From Sphingopyxis sp. LC363 (GTDB taxonomy: Bacteria; Pseudomonadota; Alphaproteobacteria; Sphingomonadales; Sphingomonadaceae): a stretch of DNA of 64,000 nucleotides. The translations under genes were made by a program, and so were the position numbers. Below are positions 8,906 to 17,047 of this stretch, in pieces. Within the stretch, counting starts at the first letter, position 1. Every line of letters starts with the position of its first letter. The DNA is taken from assembly GCF_000756385.1 (NCBI RefSeq), contig NZ_JNFC01000023.1:62001-126000 (forward strand), written 5' to 3'. The notes below the pieces were generated by a model. It did no database searches. It saw only the letters and a program-made list of their open reading frames with translations, and was not told where the DNA came from.

Positions 8906-10084
8906 GTGCCGTTAAAAGGGATCAGGGTACTGGATTTCGGCCGTTATATCGCCGGCCCCTATTGCGCGGCGCTGCTCGCCGATTATGGCGCCGACGTGAT
9001 CCGGATCGAGGCGCCCGGCGGCAATGACGACCGCTATACGGTGCCGGTCGCCGACGACGGATCGGGCGCGATGTTCATGCAGATGAACCGCGCCAAGCGC
9101 GGCCTGACCCTGAAACCCGGCAGCCCGGAGGGACGCGAGATCGTCCGCCGCCTTGTCGAAACCGCCGATGTCGTGATCGCCAATCTGCCGGACGACGCGC
9201 TGGTCAAATTGGGCCTCGACTATGACAGCCTTTCCGCGATCAACCCGCGCATCATCCTCGCGACCGCATCGGCATTCGGCAGCGAAGGCCCGCTCGCCAG
9301 CCGCGTCGGTTTCGACGCGGTCGGACAGGCGATGTCGGGAACGGTGCACCTCACCGGCACCCCCGACCAGCCCTATCGCGCGCAGGTCAATTATGTCGAT
9401 TTCGGCACCGCGCTCCACTGCGCCTTCGGCATCATGCTCGCGCTGCGCGAACGCGAGGCGACGGGGAAGGGGCAATGCGTGTCGGGATCGCTGCTCGGCA
9501 CCGCGCTCGCGCTGTCGAACGCGCTGACGATCGACCATGCGCTGAACGGCATCGACCGCCAGCCGATCGGCAACCGCGCTTTCAGTTCGGGGCCGACCGA
9601 CCTGTTCAGGACGCGCGACGGCTGGATCGTCACCCAAATCGTCGGGAATGGCATCTTCGCGCGCTGGGCCGAACTTGTCGGGCGCCCCGAATTGGTCGAC
9701 GATCCGCTTTACGCCAGCGACATCTTGCGCGGCGACAATGGCGAGGAACTCAGCGCGATCATGCAGCGCTGGTGCATCGATCGGACAAGCCTCGACGCGA
9801 TCGCTGAACTCGCCGCCGCGCGCGTTCCCGCCGCGCCGGTGCTGCGCGCGGGCGAGGCGCTCGCGCAGCCGCAGGTCGCCGCGATGGGATTGGTCGAGCC
9901 CGTCGATTATCCGGGCGCCCACGGCGCGGTTCCCGTCATCCGGGCGCCGATCCGACTTTCCGGAAGCGACAAGGTCGATCCGGCGCGCGCACCGCGGGTC
10001 GGCGAGCATAGCGACGCGATCCTTTCCGAACTCGGTTATGACGCCGCGGCCATATCGGCTTTGCGCGCGGCAAAGATTATTTGA
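8906..10084 (+). CDS. CaiB/BaiF family class III CoA-transferase
   Basis: A 392-residue protein of normal family length. The GTG start at 8906 is preceded by GGAGAGG. N-terminal LKGIRVLDFGRYIAGPYCA...ADYGADVIRIEAPGG is the family hallmark, and the VDFGTALH segment places the likely catalytic aspartate at residue 165. Members move CoA between carboxylic acids through a covalent aspartyl intermediate. The carboxylate substrate is not deducible. It is followed 74 bp later by a YghU-like gene. Acyl-CoA dehydrogenases 4 kb downstream hint at a fatty-acid or side-chain catabolic setting, but there is no operon link. Confidence 0.93.
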   Translation: MPLKGIRVLDFGRYIAGPYCAALLADYGADVIRIEAPGGNDDRYTVPVADDGSGAMFMQMNRAKRGLTLKPGSPEGREIVRRLVETADVVIANLPDDALVKLGLDYDSLSAINPRIILATASAFGSEGPLASRVGFDAVGQAMSGTVHLTGTPDQPYRAQVNYVDFGTALHCAFGIMLALREREATGKGQCVSGSLLGTALALSNALTIDHALNGIDRQPIGNRAFSSGPTDLFRTRDGWIVTQIVGNGIFARWAELVGRPELVDDPLYASDILRGDNGEELSAIMQRWCIDRTSLDAIAELAAARVPAAPVLRAGEALAQPQVAAMGLVEPVDYPGAHGAVPVIRAPIRLSGSDKVDPARAPRVGEHSDAILSELGYDAAAISALRAAKII

Positions 10085-10158
10085 AGGGGGGAGGGTGGAC
10101 AAACGGCAATCGCGACTTAAGTTACCGGTCAGTATAAAAATCAGCCGAGGAGCTCCCG

Positions 10159-11034
10159 ATGACCGATAACAGCGAATATGTGCCGCCGAAGATCTGGACG
10201 TGGGACAAGGAAAGCGGCGGTCGTTTCGCCAATATCAACCGGCCCGTCGCGGGTCCGACGCACGCCAAGGACCTGCCGGTCGGCAAGCATCCGCTCCAGC
10301 TTTATTCGCTCGGCACGCCCAACGGCGTGAAGGTCACCGTGATGCTCGAGGAATTGCTCGCGGCGGGCCACGGCGGCGCCGAATATGACGCTTGGCTGAT
10401 CAACATCGGCGAGGGCGACCAGTTTTCGAGCGGCTTCGTTGGCGCCAATCCGAACAGCAAGATCCCCGCGCTTGTCGACCGCAGCGGCGCCGAACCGATC
10501 CGGGTGTTCGAATCGGGGGCGATCCTGATCCATCTCGCCGAAAAATTCGGCGCCTTTCTGCCCACCGACCCCGCGAAGCGCGCCGAAACCTTGTCGTGGC
10601 TGATGTGGCAGATGGGCAGCACCCCCTTCCTCGGCGGCGGTTTCGGCCATTTCTATGCCTATGCGCCGACGAAGCAGGAATATCCGATCAATCGCTATGC
10701 GATGGAGGTGAAGCGCCAGCTCGACGTGCTCGACCGGCGCCTCGCGGAGCATGAATATATCGCCGGCGCCGACTATACGATCGCCGACATGGCGATCTGG
10801 CCCTGGTATGGCGCGCTCGCCAAGGGGCTCGTCTATGACGCCGGCGAATTTCTGCAGGTCGACGATTACAAGAATGTCCAGCGCTGGACCGATCAGCTCG
10901 CGACGCGCCCGGCGGTCAAGCGCGGGCGCATGGTCAACCGCGTGACCGGCGATCCGGCAAGCCAGCTTCGCGAGCGCCACGACGCGTCGGACTTCGATCT
11001 GCGCACGCAGGACAAGCTGGAGAACGCCGAATAA
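10159..11034 (+). CDS. yghU: YghU-type glutathione S-transferase / disulfide reductase
   Basis: A 291-residue protein closely following the Nu-class GST YghU layout. It has a long N-terminal extension (VPPKIWTWDKESGGRFANINRP), a thioredoxin domain at about 46-130 (LQLYSLGTPNGVKVTVMLEE; NPNSKIPALVDR; FESGAILIHLAEK) and an all-alpha domain (SWLMWQMGSTPFLGGGFGHFY; YTIADMAIWPW). YghU proteins bind two glutathiones and reduce disulfides. AGGAG upstream (GCCGAGGAGCTCCCG) supports the ATG at 10159. It appears monocistronic. Confidence 0.92.
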   Translation: MTDNSEYVPPKIWTWDKESGGRFANINRPVAGPTHAKDLPVGKHPLQLYSLGTPNGVKVTVMLEELLAAGHGGAEYDAWLINIGEGDQFSSGFVGANPNSKIPALVDRSGAEPIRVFESGAILIHLAEKFGAFLPTDPAKRAETLSWLMWQMGSTPFLGGGFGHFYAYAPTKQEYPINRYAMEVKRQLDVLDRRLAEHEYIAGADYTIADMAIWPWYGALAKGLVYDAGEFLQVDDYKNVQRWTDQLATRPAVKRGRMVNRVTGDPASQLRERHDASDFDLRTQDKLENAE

Positions 11035-11202
11035 GCGCATTTTGCGCACAGCGGGACATCGCGGCGATTAACGATCGCGCAATAGCTGCCGCTGTGCCGC
11101 CGATCGCCGCGACATGATGCGCGGCGAAATCCTGCAAAATACATAAAGGCGGCGTCGGGTCTTCTCGACGCCGCTTTCATTCGCCCGCGCCATCCTGGCC
11201 GC

Positions 11203-11646
11203 ATGACCGGCTCCAGCTTCTTTTCGCGGCGCATCCGCAAGATCGGCGTCACAGGCCTTACCCTGGCGCGCGGGGAGCGTGGCGCCGCCATCGTCGAAAT
11301 GGCGCTGGTGCTGCCGCTGCTCCTCGCGTTGCTGATGGGCGTTCTCGTCTACGGCCAATATTTCATGCTCGCGCATAATGTGCAGCAGGCCGCCAACGAT
11401 GGCGCGCGGGCGTCGATCGTCGGCCTCGACGCCGCCGACCGCAGTGCGGTCGCGAGCCGCGCGGTGGCGCGCAGCCTGTTGGCAGTCGGCGGCACGCACA
11501 GCGTCGCTGTGTCCGAAACGAGCGAGGCGATCACCGTCGCCGTCACCTATACCGCGCCGCAGGGCAGCCTCTTGCGCTCGAGCCTCGTTCCGTCGCCGGA
11601 CCATATCATCCGCGCCCGCGCGACCTTCGAATTGCCGGCCGACTGA
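11203..11646 (+). CDS. tadE: TadE-like pseudopilin/assembly protein
   Basis: A 147-residue protein with the TadE layout. After a basic N-terminus comes ERGAAIVEMALVLPLLLALLMGVLVYGQ, where the Glu within AIVEMALV is the pseudopilin-type residue following a cleavable leader. The rest is a small extracytoplasmic domain. It overlaps no gene and is followed 2 bp later by the TadG-like gene, so the two form one unit. In Tad systems TadE/TadF/TadG are minor pseudopilins or anchoring factors. The remaining tad/cpa genes are about 28 kb away at 41.5-48.7 kb. Confidence 0.85.
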   Translation: MTGSSFFSRRIRKIGVTGLTLARGERGAAIVEMALVLPLLLALLMGVLVYGQYFMLAHNVQQAANDGARASIVGLDAADRSAVASRAVARSLLAVGGTHSVAVSETSEAITVAVTYTAPQGSLLRSSLVPSPDHIIRARATFELPAD

Positions 11647-11648
11647 CC

Positions 11649-13277
11649 GTGGCGTTCTTTCCGTTCCTTCGCCGCCTCGCCCGCAGCCGCCGCGCGAGCA
11701 TCAGCATCACGACCGCCTTCGGCATGGCGATGCTGATCGGCTCGGCCGCCTTCGCGGTCGACCTCGGCTCGCTCTATCTCGATCGCCGCAAATTGCAGGG
11801 GATCGCTGATGCCGCGGCGATGGCGGCGGCGGCGCGGCCCGGCGAGGAGCGCGCGGCGGCGGAGCGGATCATCGCGGCCAATTGCGACTGCGGCATCGAA
11901 ATCGCCGCGCTTACGCCGGGCACCTACACCGCGGATCCTTCGGTTCAGGCGGAACAGCGCTTCACCGGCGGCGGTGCGTCGCCGAACGCGATACGCGTCA
12001 CGCTGACGCGCGATCGCCCGCTGTTCTTCGGCAGTTTCCTGACGGGCCGGCAGGACAGCATCATCCGCGCGACCGCGACGGGCGCACGGCGCGGCTATGC
12101 CGCCTTTTCGCTCGGATCGCGCGTCGCGGCGCTCAACGGCGGCCTGCCCAACGCGCTGCTGTCCAGCCTGACCGGCAGCGAGGTCAATCTGTCGGTGATG
12201 GATTATAATGCGCTCGCCAGCACCGACATCGATCTGCTCGCCTTTTCCGACGCGCTCCGCACCGAACTCGATGCCGATGTATTGACCTTCGGTCAGACGC
12301 TGAACACGCAGGCGACGCTGCCGCAGGTGGTGTCGGCGCTGGCGAGTGCGTCGGACGGGCAGGCGGCGAGCGCGCTCGAACATATCGCCGATGCCGCGCT
12401 GCCGCGCGCGCTGCTGCCGTCGCGCGCGATCGACCTCGGGCCGCGGTCGTCGAGCATCCGCATCGACGCCGCCAATCCGGTGAAGGTCAATGCGCTCGGC
12501 CTGCTGCGCACGATGTTGCTCCTCGGCAATGCGAACCGCCAAGTCGACCTGTCGCTCGCGAGCAGCCTGCCCGGCGGATCGGGCATCGACGTCGCGCTGC
12601 TGGTCGGCGAACCACCCGCCGATTCTCCGCTCATCGCGGTGACCGATACCAATGACGTCGTCGTCCGCACCGCGCAGGTCCGCTTGAAGGTCGATACGCG
12701 CGTCGCGACGCCGCTCGCCAGCGTCCATGTGCCGCTGCTTGCGGAGCTTGGATCGGCGTCGGCGCGGATCACCGACATCGATTGTGCGCCGGACAGCGCC
12801 GCCGCGGTCTCGCTCGGCGTCGTCACCTCGCCGGCGATGGTGGCGATCGGCACGGTTCCCGACAGCGATTTTCAGGACATGCAGCGCCCGCTTGAGCCCC
12901 AGCCCGCCCGCGTGGTGAAACTGCCGCTCGTCAGCATCGACGCACAGGCCGAACTGATCCTGTCCGACCTCAATGAAAAGCAGGTGGCCTTTTCGCGAAG
13001 CGAGATCGACGACGGGCAGGTCAAGACCGTGTCGAGCAGCGGGCTGGTCGCGGGTGCGGGGGAATCGCTTTCGGACCGGATGGAACTCGACGTTAATGTC
13101 CTCGGCCTCGCGCTCAATCTGAAAGCGTTGACGGCGGTAGTGGGCGAAACCGTCGCGCTCGCGGCGCCGGTGCTCGATACCGTCCTCGCCGATCTCACGG
13201 GCTTGCTCGGCCTGCAGGTCGGGCAGGCCGACACGCGGGTCAACGCGCTGCGCTGCGGCAAGGCGCGGCTGGTCTGA
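11649..13277 (+). CDS. tadG: TadG-like pilus assembly protein
   Basis: A 542-residue protein with a GTG start 2 bp after the tadE stop. The N-terminus (RRASISITTAFGMAMLIGSAAFAVDLGSLYLDRRKLQGIADAAAMAAA) is the putative Flp/TadG N-terminal membrane segment. The long remainder is extracytoplasmic and low in aromatic residues. Inside it are CDCGIEIAA and a late region (about 420-500) rich in acidic and polar residues. TadG members often carry a von Willebrand A domain; no MIDAS motif is visible here, so this belongs to the shorter type. It works with TadE in the envelope part of a Tad pilus. Confidence 0.82.
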   Translation: MAFFPFLRRLARSRRASISITTAFGMAMLIGSAAFAVDLGSLYLDRRKLQGIADAAAMAAAARPGEERAAAERIIAANCDCGIEIAALTPGTYTADPSVQAEQRFTGGGASPNAIRVTLTRDRPLFFGSFLTGRQDSIIRATATGARRGYAAFSLGSRVAALNGGLPNALLSSLTGSEVNLSVMDYNALASTDIDLLAFSDALRTELDADVLTFGQTLNTQATLPQVVSALASASDGQAASALEHIADAALPRALLPSRAIDLGPRSSSIRIDAANPVKVNALGLLRTMLLLGNANRQVDLSLASSLPGGSGIDVALLVGEPPADSPLIAVTDTNDVVVRTAQVRLKVDTRVATPLASVHVPLLAELGSASARITDIDCAPDSAAAVSLGVVTSPAMVAIGTVPDSDFQDMQRPLEPQPARVVKLPLVSIDAQAELILSDLNEKQVAFSRSEIDDGQVKTVSSSGLVAGAGESLSDRMELDVNVLGLALNLKALTAVVGETVALAAPVLDTVLADLTGLLGLQVGQADTRVNALRCGKARLV

Positions 13278-13308
13278 TCGCGCGCGGAGTGGCGCCAATA
13301 AGGATATA

Positions 13309-14268
13309 ATGGCGCGCCCGATCACCCCTTGCACGCCCTATAATGGTCGAAAGAATTTGGGGGTGAGCGTGGCGACCGCACAAGAACCACAGCGCGTATC
13401 GGCGGCGGATTTCATCCGCGGCTTTGCCAATTGGCGATTGCAGTCGGCGCGCAAGCCCGTCGTCGTGACGCATCACGGCAAGGACGCGCATGTGCTGATC
13501 TCGCTCGACGATTATCGCCGTCTCGACGGCAAGACGGCGCGCGATGTCGCCGCGGCTTCGGATATGCTCCAGGCCTCGCTCGCCGGGCTCGTCGAATCGG
13601 TCCGCGACGCGGTGATCCTGATCGACCGGCAGCGACGCATCGTCGCGGTCAATCCGGCGGCGTCCGACATGCTCGAAATGCCCGCGGCGGACCTGATCGG
13701 CGAGGAGTTGACCGCCGCGCTGCCGTCGCTCGGCGACAGCCTCATCCTTCATCACATCGTCCGCCTGCTCGACCATAGGGAGAGGTTTTCGGGCGACTTG
13801 CCGGGGCTGCTGCGACCGCGCCAATGGCTGCACGTCGATCTGGTTCCAGCGCCCGTCGGCGGTGCGATCATGCTGCGTGACGTCAGCGGAGCGATGGAGG
13901 ATTTCGCGGCTGGCGGCATGCGTGCCGCAATGCTGGAGGCCGTAGAGGTCGACGGCGGGATCGGTCACGCCCGCATTTCGGTTCGCGAGGCGGTGGAATC
14001 GGCCAATGCAATGCTCACCGAACTGGTCGGCGTCGATCCCGCCGCGATCCGCCGGGTGCGTTTTTCCGCGCTCCTGCCCGTGGGGCAACGCGCCGCCTTC
14101 GTCGAGGCGCTCGAATCGGTCTTCCGTTCGGGCGATCCCGCCCGCATCGCGTCGCAAATGGTGACACGCGACGGGGGCGTCGTCGCCGTCAACCTGACGA
14201 TTGCCGAAGTCCGCGGACCTTATGCCAGCGACGGCGCGGTCATCCTCGTCACACGCCGCACGGACTAG
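13309..14268 (+). CDS. YefM/Phd-like domain fused to two PAS domains
   Basis: A protein of up to 319 residues. Residues about 30-73 (VSAADFIRGF...ARKPVVVTHHGKDAHVLISLDDYRRL) have the pattern of YefM/Phd antitoxin DNA-binding domains. Residues about 85-210 form a PAS domain (LVESVRDAVILIDRQRRIVAVNPAASDML). Residues about 225-315 are a second, degenerate PAS. No kinase, cyclase or other output domain follows. GTG codons at 13363 and 13369 lie just downstream of, or within, GGGGGTGAG, so the real start may be 18 or 20 codons later. TATAAT sequences at 13305 and 13339 could be -10 boxes. No toxin gene is adjacent. A role as a ligand- or redox-sensing repressor is inferred. Confidence 0.75.
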   Translation: MARPITPCTPYNGRKNLGVSVATAQEPQRVSAADFIRGFANWRLQSARKPVVVTHHGKDAHVLISLDDYRRLDGKTARDVAAASDMLQASLAGLVESVRDAVILIDRQRRIVAVNPAASDMLEMPAADLIGEELTAALPSLGDSLILHHIVRLLDHRERFSGDLPGLLRPRQWLHVDLVPAPVGGAIMLRDVSGAMEDFAAGGMRAAMLEAVEVDGGIGHARISVREAVESANAMLTELVGVDPAAIRRVRFSALLPVGQRAAFVEALESVFRSGDPARIASQMVTRDGGVVAVNLTIAEVRGPYASDGAVILVTRRTD

Positions 14269-14358
14269 CCGCCGCCCCCACCTGTCGCCCCGGCTGGACA
14301 AGCTCTCGCATTCCGCGCAATCATCGCCCCGCGAAACGTTGCAAGTCGCAACTTGCCG

Positions 14359-14368
14359 TTTACGTAAA
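14359..14368. promoter_or_regulatory. Palindrome TTTACGTAAA upstream of acyl-CoA dehydrogenase
   Basis: A perfect 10-bp palindrome 48 bp before the acyl-CoA dehydrogenase start. Operators containing ACGTAAA or its repeat are known for regulators of branched-chain and fatty acyl-CoA breakdown (LiuR- and PsrA-type) in proteobacteria. A binding role here is inference. A second dyad GCAAGT/ACTTGC lies at 14341-14356. Confidence 0.35.
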
Positions 14369-14415
14369 GGTGAGCGCCCACTATAAGGGCGTCAGTGCCC
14401 AATGGGAGATTCGTG

Positions 14416-15609
14416 ATGGACATGGAATTCAGCCCCGAGGATTTGGCCTTCCAGCAGGAAGTGCGCCAATTCATCGCCGAAAATTACCCCGCGGAACTCC
14501 GCGGCAAACAGGACGAGGGCGAAGAATTGTCCAAGGAGGATTTCCTCGCCTGGCACAAGATCCTGTACAAGAAGGGCTGGATCGCGCCCGCCTGGCCGGT
14601 CGAATATGGCGGCACCGGCTGGACGCCGACGCAGCGCTTCATCTGGTCCGAAGAGACCGCGCGCGCCGACTGCATCCGCCTGATGCCCTTCGGCCTCGCG
14701 ATGGTCGGCCCCGTCATCTACACCTTCGGCACCCCCGAACAGAAGGCGCATTTCCTGCCGCGCATCCTGTCGGGCGAGGATTGGTGGTGCCAGGGCTATT
14801 CGGAACCGGGCTCGGGCAGCGACCTCGCTTCGCTCCGCACAACGGCCGTCCGCGACGGCGACGACTATATCGTCAACGGGCAAAAGACCTGGACGACGCT
14901 CGCGCAGCACGCCGACTGGGGCTTTTTTCTCGTCCGTACCGACAAGGACGCGAAGCAGCAGGAGGGCATCAGCTTCCTCCTCATCGACATGAAATCGCCC
15001 GGCATCACCGTCCGCCCGATCATTACGCTCGGCGGCGAGCATGAGGTCAACGAGGTCTGGCTCGAGGACGTCCGCGTACCGCAATCGCAGCGCGTCTATG
15101 AAGAGAATAAGGGCTGGACCTGCGCCAAATTCCTGCTCGCGCACGAACGCACCGGCATCGCGGGCGTCGCGGCGTCGAAGCGCGGGATCGAGAAGGTGAA
15201 GGACATCGCGCGCACCGAACTCGACGGCGACAAGCCGTTGCTTCAGAACCCCTTCTTCAAGCGCAAGGTCGCCGAGCTCGAGGTCGACCTGACCGCGCTC
15301 GAATTCACCGAACTCCGCAGCCTCGCCGGCGCCAATGCGGGCAAGGGACCGGGACCCGAGTCGAGCCTGCTCAAGATCAAGGGCTCGGAAATCCAGCAGC
15401 GCCTCACCGAACTGGCGCTCGAAGCCGTCGGCCATTATGGCGCTCCTTACTTTCGCGGCTTCGGAGAGGGCGACAACGAGCATCCGATCGGCCCCGATTA
15501 TGCGCACCGCGCCGCGCCGACCTATTTCAACATGCGCAAGACGACCATCTATGGCGGATCGAACGAGATCCAGCGCAACATCATCGCGAAGATGGTGCTC
15601 GGCCTTTGA
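14416..15609 (+). CDS. Acyl-CoA dehydrogenase (long form)
   Basis: A 397-residue flavoprotein. The start at ATG 14416 is preferred over 14395 because GGGAG lies 7 bases before it. Family marks are AFQQEVRQFIAENYP at the N-terminus, QGYSEPGSGSDLASLRTTA (FAD contact) near 135-155, VNGQKTWTTLAQHADW, and the C-terminal YGGSNEIQRNIIAKMVLGL. It oxidises an acyl-CoA to its enoyl-CoA and passes electrons to ETF. With the next gene it makes a pair of unlike acyl-CoA dehydrogenases, an arrangement typical of heteromeric enzymes for steroid or bile-acid side chains and related substrates. That pairing is inference. Confidence 0.93.
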   Translation: MDMEFSPEDLAFQQEVRQFIAENYPAELRGKQDEGEELSKEDFLAWHKILYKKGWIAPAWPVEYGGTGWTPTQRFIWSEETARADCIRLMPFGLAMVGPVIYTFGTPEQKAHFLPRILSGEDWWCQGYSEPGSGSDLASLRTTAVRDGDDYIVNGQKTWTTLAQHADWGFFLVRTDKDAKQQEGISFLLIDMKSPGITVRPIITLGGEHEVNEVWLEDVRVPQSQRVYEENKGWTCAKFLLAHERTGIAGVAASKRGIEKVKDIARTELDGDKPLLQNPFFKRKVAELEVDLTALEFTELRSLAGANAGKGPGPESSLLKIKGSEIQQRLTELALEAVGHYGAPYFRGFGEGDNEHPIGPDYAHRAAPTYFNMRKTTIYGGSNEIQRNIIAKMVLGL

Positions 15610-15622
15610 TCAGATAATCGAC

Positions 15623-15681
15623 GTCATCCCGGCGAAGGGTGCTCAGAGGCCGTGACTCTGAGCACCCTTCGCCGGGATGAC
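15623..15681. repeat. Perfect 26-bp inverted repeat between acyl-CoA dehydrogenases
   Basis: Arms at 15623-15648 and 15656-15681 are exact reverse complements, separated by 7 bases (GCCGTGA). The outer part begins GTCATCCCGGCGAAGG. It occupies nearly the whole gap between the two dehydrogenase genes and ends 21 bp before the second start. It will be transcribed as a very stable hairpin. Sequences starting this way are dispersed intergenic repeats in many sphingomonads (from memory). It could stabilise or attenuate the operon message. Confidence 0.9.
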
Positions 15682-15702
15682 GGTGAAATAGAGGATAAGA
15701 TA

Positions 15703-16842
15703 GTGGATTTCACCTACACCGAAACGCAGGACATGATCCGCGACACGCTGTCGCGCTTCCTCAGCGACACCTATGACTTCGAGACGCGCCAGAAGTTCAT
15801 CAACTCGGACAGCGGCCGCGATCCGGCGATCTGGACCGCGCTCGCGCAGGAGCTCGGCATGCTCGGCGCGCCCTTTGCCGAAGAGCATGGCGGCCTCGGC
15901 GGCGGCGCGCTCGAAAATGCGATCGTGATGGAGGAACTGGGCAAGTTCATCGGGATCGAGCCCTATCTGCCGACCGTCGTCATCGCGGGCGGCGCCTTGA
16001 AGGCCGTCGGCGGCGCGCAGGCCGATGCGATGATTCCCGAGATCATCGCGGGCAATGCGATCGTCGCTTTCGCCTATGCCGAGCCGCAGGGGCGCTACGA
16101 CCTCGCCAATCTGCGCACCACGGCGAAGAAGGATGGCGCGGGTTACGTGCTGAACGGTCACAAGGGCGTCGTCTATGCCGCGCCCTGGGCGACGCACCTG
16201 CTCGTCACCGCACGCACCGGCGGCGCTCAGCGCGACAAGGACGGCGTGTCGCTGTTCCTGATCGACGCCAATCTGCCCGGCATCGTCCGCCGCGACTATC
16301 CGACGGTCGACGGCAGCCGCGCGTCGGAAATCTATTTCGAAAATGTCGCGATCCCCGGCGACGCGTTGCTCGGCGGCGAAGGCGCAGGCCTGCCGCTTGT
16401 CGAGCAGATCGTCGACGAAGCGACGGTGGCCGTCTGCGCCGAAGCGACCGGCGTGATGCAGAAACTGCACGAAGGCACGCTCGAATATACGCAGCAGCGC
16501 AAGCAGTTCGGCGTGCCGATCGCGAAGTTCCAGGTGCTCCAGCACCGGATGGTCGACATGTTCATGGAGGTCGAACAGGCGCGATCGATGACGATCATGG
16601 CGACGCTGAAGCTGGGCCTGCCCGCGAACGAACGCATGGCGGCGGTGTCGGCGGCGAAGAACAAGGTTGCGCGCGGCGCGAATTTCGTCGGGCAGAATGC
16701 GATCCAGACCCACGGCGGCATCGGCATCACGCAGGAACTGGCGATCGGCCATTATTTCAAGCGCGCGACGATGATCGAAGGCCAGTTCGGCAGCGCCGAT
16801 TTTCATATGGACCGCTACGAGCGGATCACGCTGGCGGATTAA
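15703..16842 (+). CDS. Acyl-CoA dehydrogenase (second subunit-like)
   Basis: A 379-residue flavoprotein. GTG 15703 is chosen as start because AGAGGATAAG precedes it and the protein then begins MDFTYTETQDMIRDTLSRFL; the ATG at 15652 lies inside the inverted repeat. Motifs are FAEEHGGLGGGALENAIVMEELGKF, FAYAEPQGRYDLANLRTTA, and QTHGGIGITQELAIGHYFKRATM at the C-terminus. It is more divergent than its neighbour in the substrate and FAD loops. That fits the partner subunit of an alpha2beta2-type acyl-CoA dehydrogenase, or an independent enzyme. The acyl substrate is unknown. Confidence 0.92.
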   Translation: MDFTYTETQDMIRDTLSRFLSDTYDFETRQKFINSDSGRDPAIWTALAQELGMLGAPFAEEHGGLGGGALENAIVMEELGKFIGIEPYLPTVVIAGGALKAVGGAQADAMIPEIIAGNAIVAFAYAEPQGRYDLANLRTTAKKDGAGYVLNGHKGVVYAAPWATHLLVTARTGGAQRDKDGVSLFLIDANLPGIVRRDYPTVDGSRASEIYFENVAIPGDALLGGEGAGLPLVEQIVDEATVAVCAEATGVMQKLHEGTLEYTQQRKQFGVPIAKFQVLQHRMVDMFMEVEQARSMTIMATLKLGLPANERMAAVSAAKNKVARGANFVGQNAIQTHGGIGITQELAIGHYFKRATMIEGQFGSADFHMDRYERITLAD

Positions 16843-16844
16843 TT

Positions 16845-17041
16845 GATCCTCCCTGTCGCGAAGCGATGGGGAGGGGGAGTGCAGGGATGGATTGCCCCCG
16901 GCAATCCAAGTCCAGTCCTGGGGCTGGACGACCCGGCACTTTCGCGAAGCGAATGGTGGAGGGGCCGCGCCGCCGCGCCAAGGGCCCCTCCGTCAGCCCT
17001 GCGGGCTGCCACCTCCCCATGCCTGCGGCACAGGGAGGATC
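16845..17041. repeat. Compound palindromic repeat, copy A
   Basis: A 197-bp element between convergent genes. It begins GATCCTCCCTGTCGCGAAG and ends CAGGGAGGATC, the two ends being inverted copies. Inside, ATGGGGAGG near the left mirrors CCTCCCCAT near the right, and GGAGGGGCC mirrors GGCCCCTCC. A second copy with the same order of blocks lies at 62663-62806. It holds no plausible gene. Confidence 0.9.
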
Positions 17042-17047
17042 TCGCGC

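Noticed and set aside
11046-11097. GCACAGCGG/CCGCTGTGC stem between yghU and tadE
   Set aside because: A 9-bp stem with a 34-base loop and no T-run is not enough to call a terminator or attenuator.
11547-13334. Open frame of about 595 codons opposite tadG
   Set aside because: Composition artefact; the plus strand carries a recognisable TadG protein coupled to tadE.
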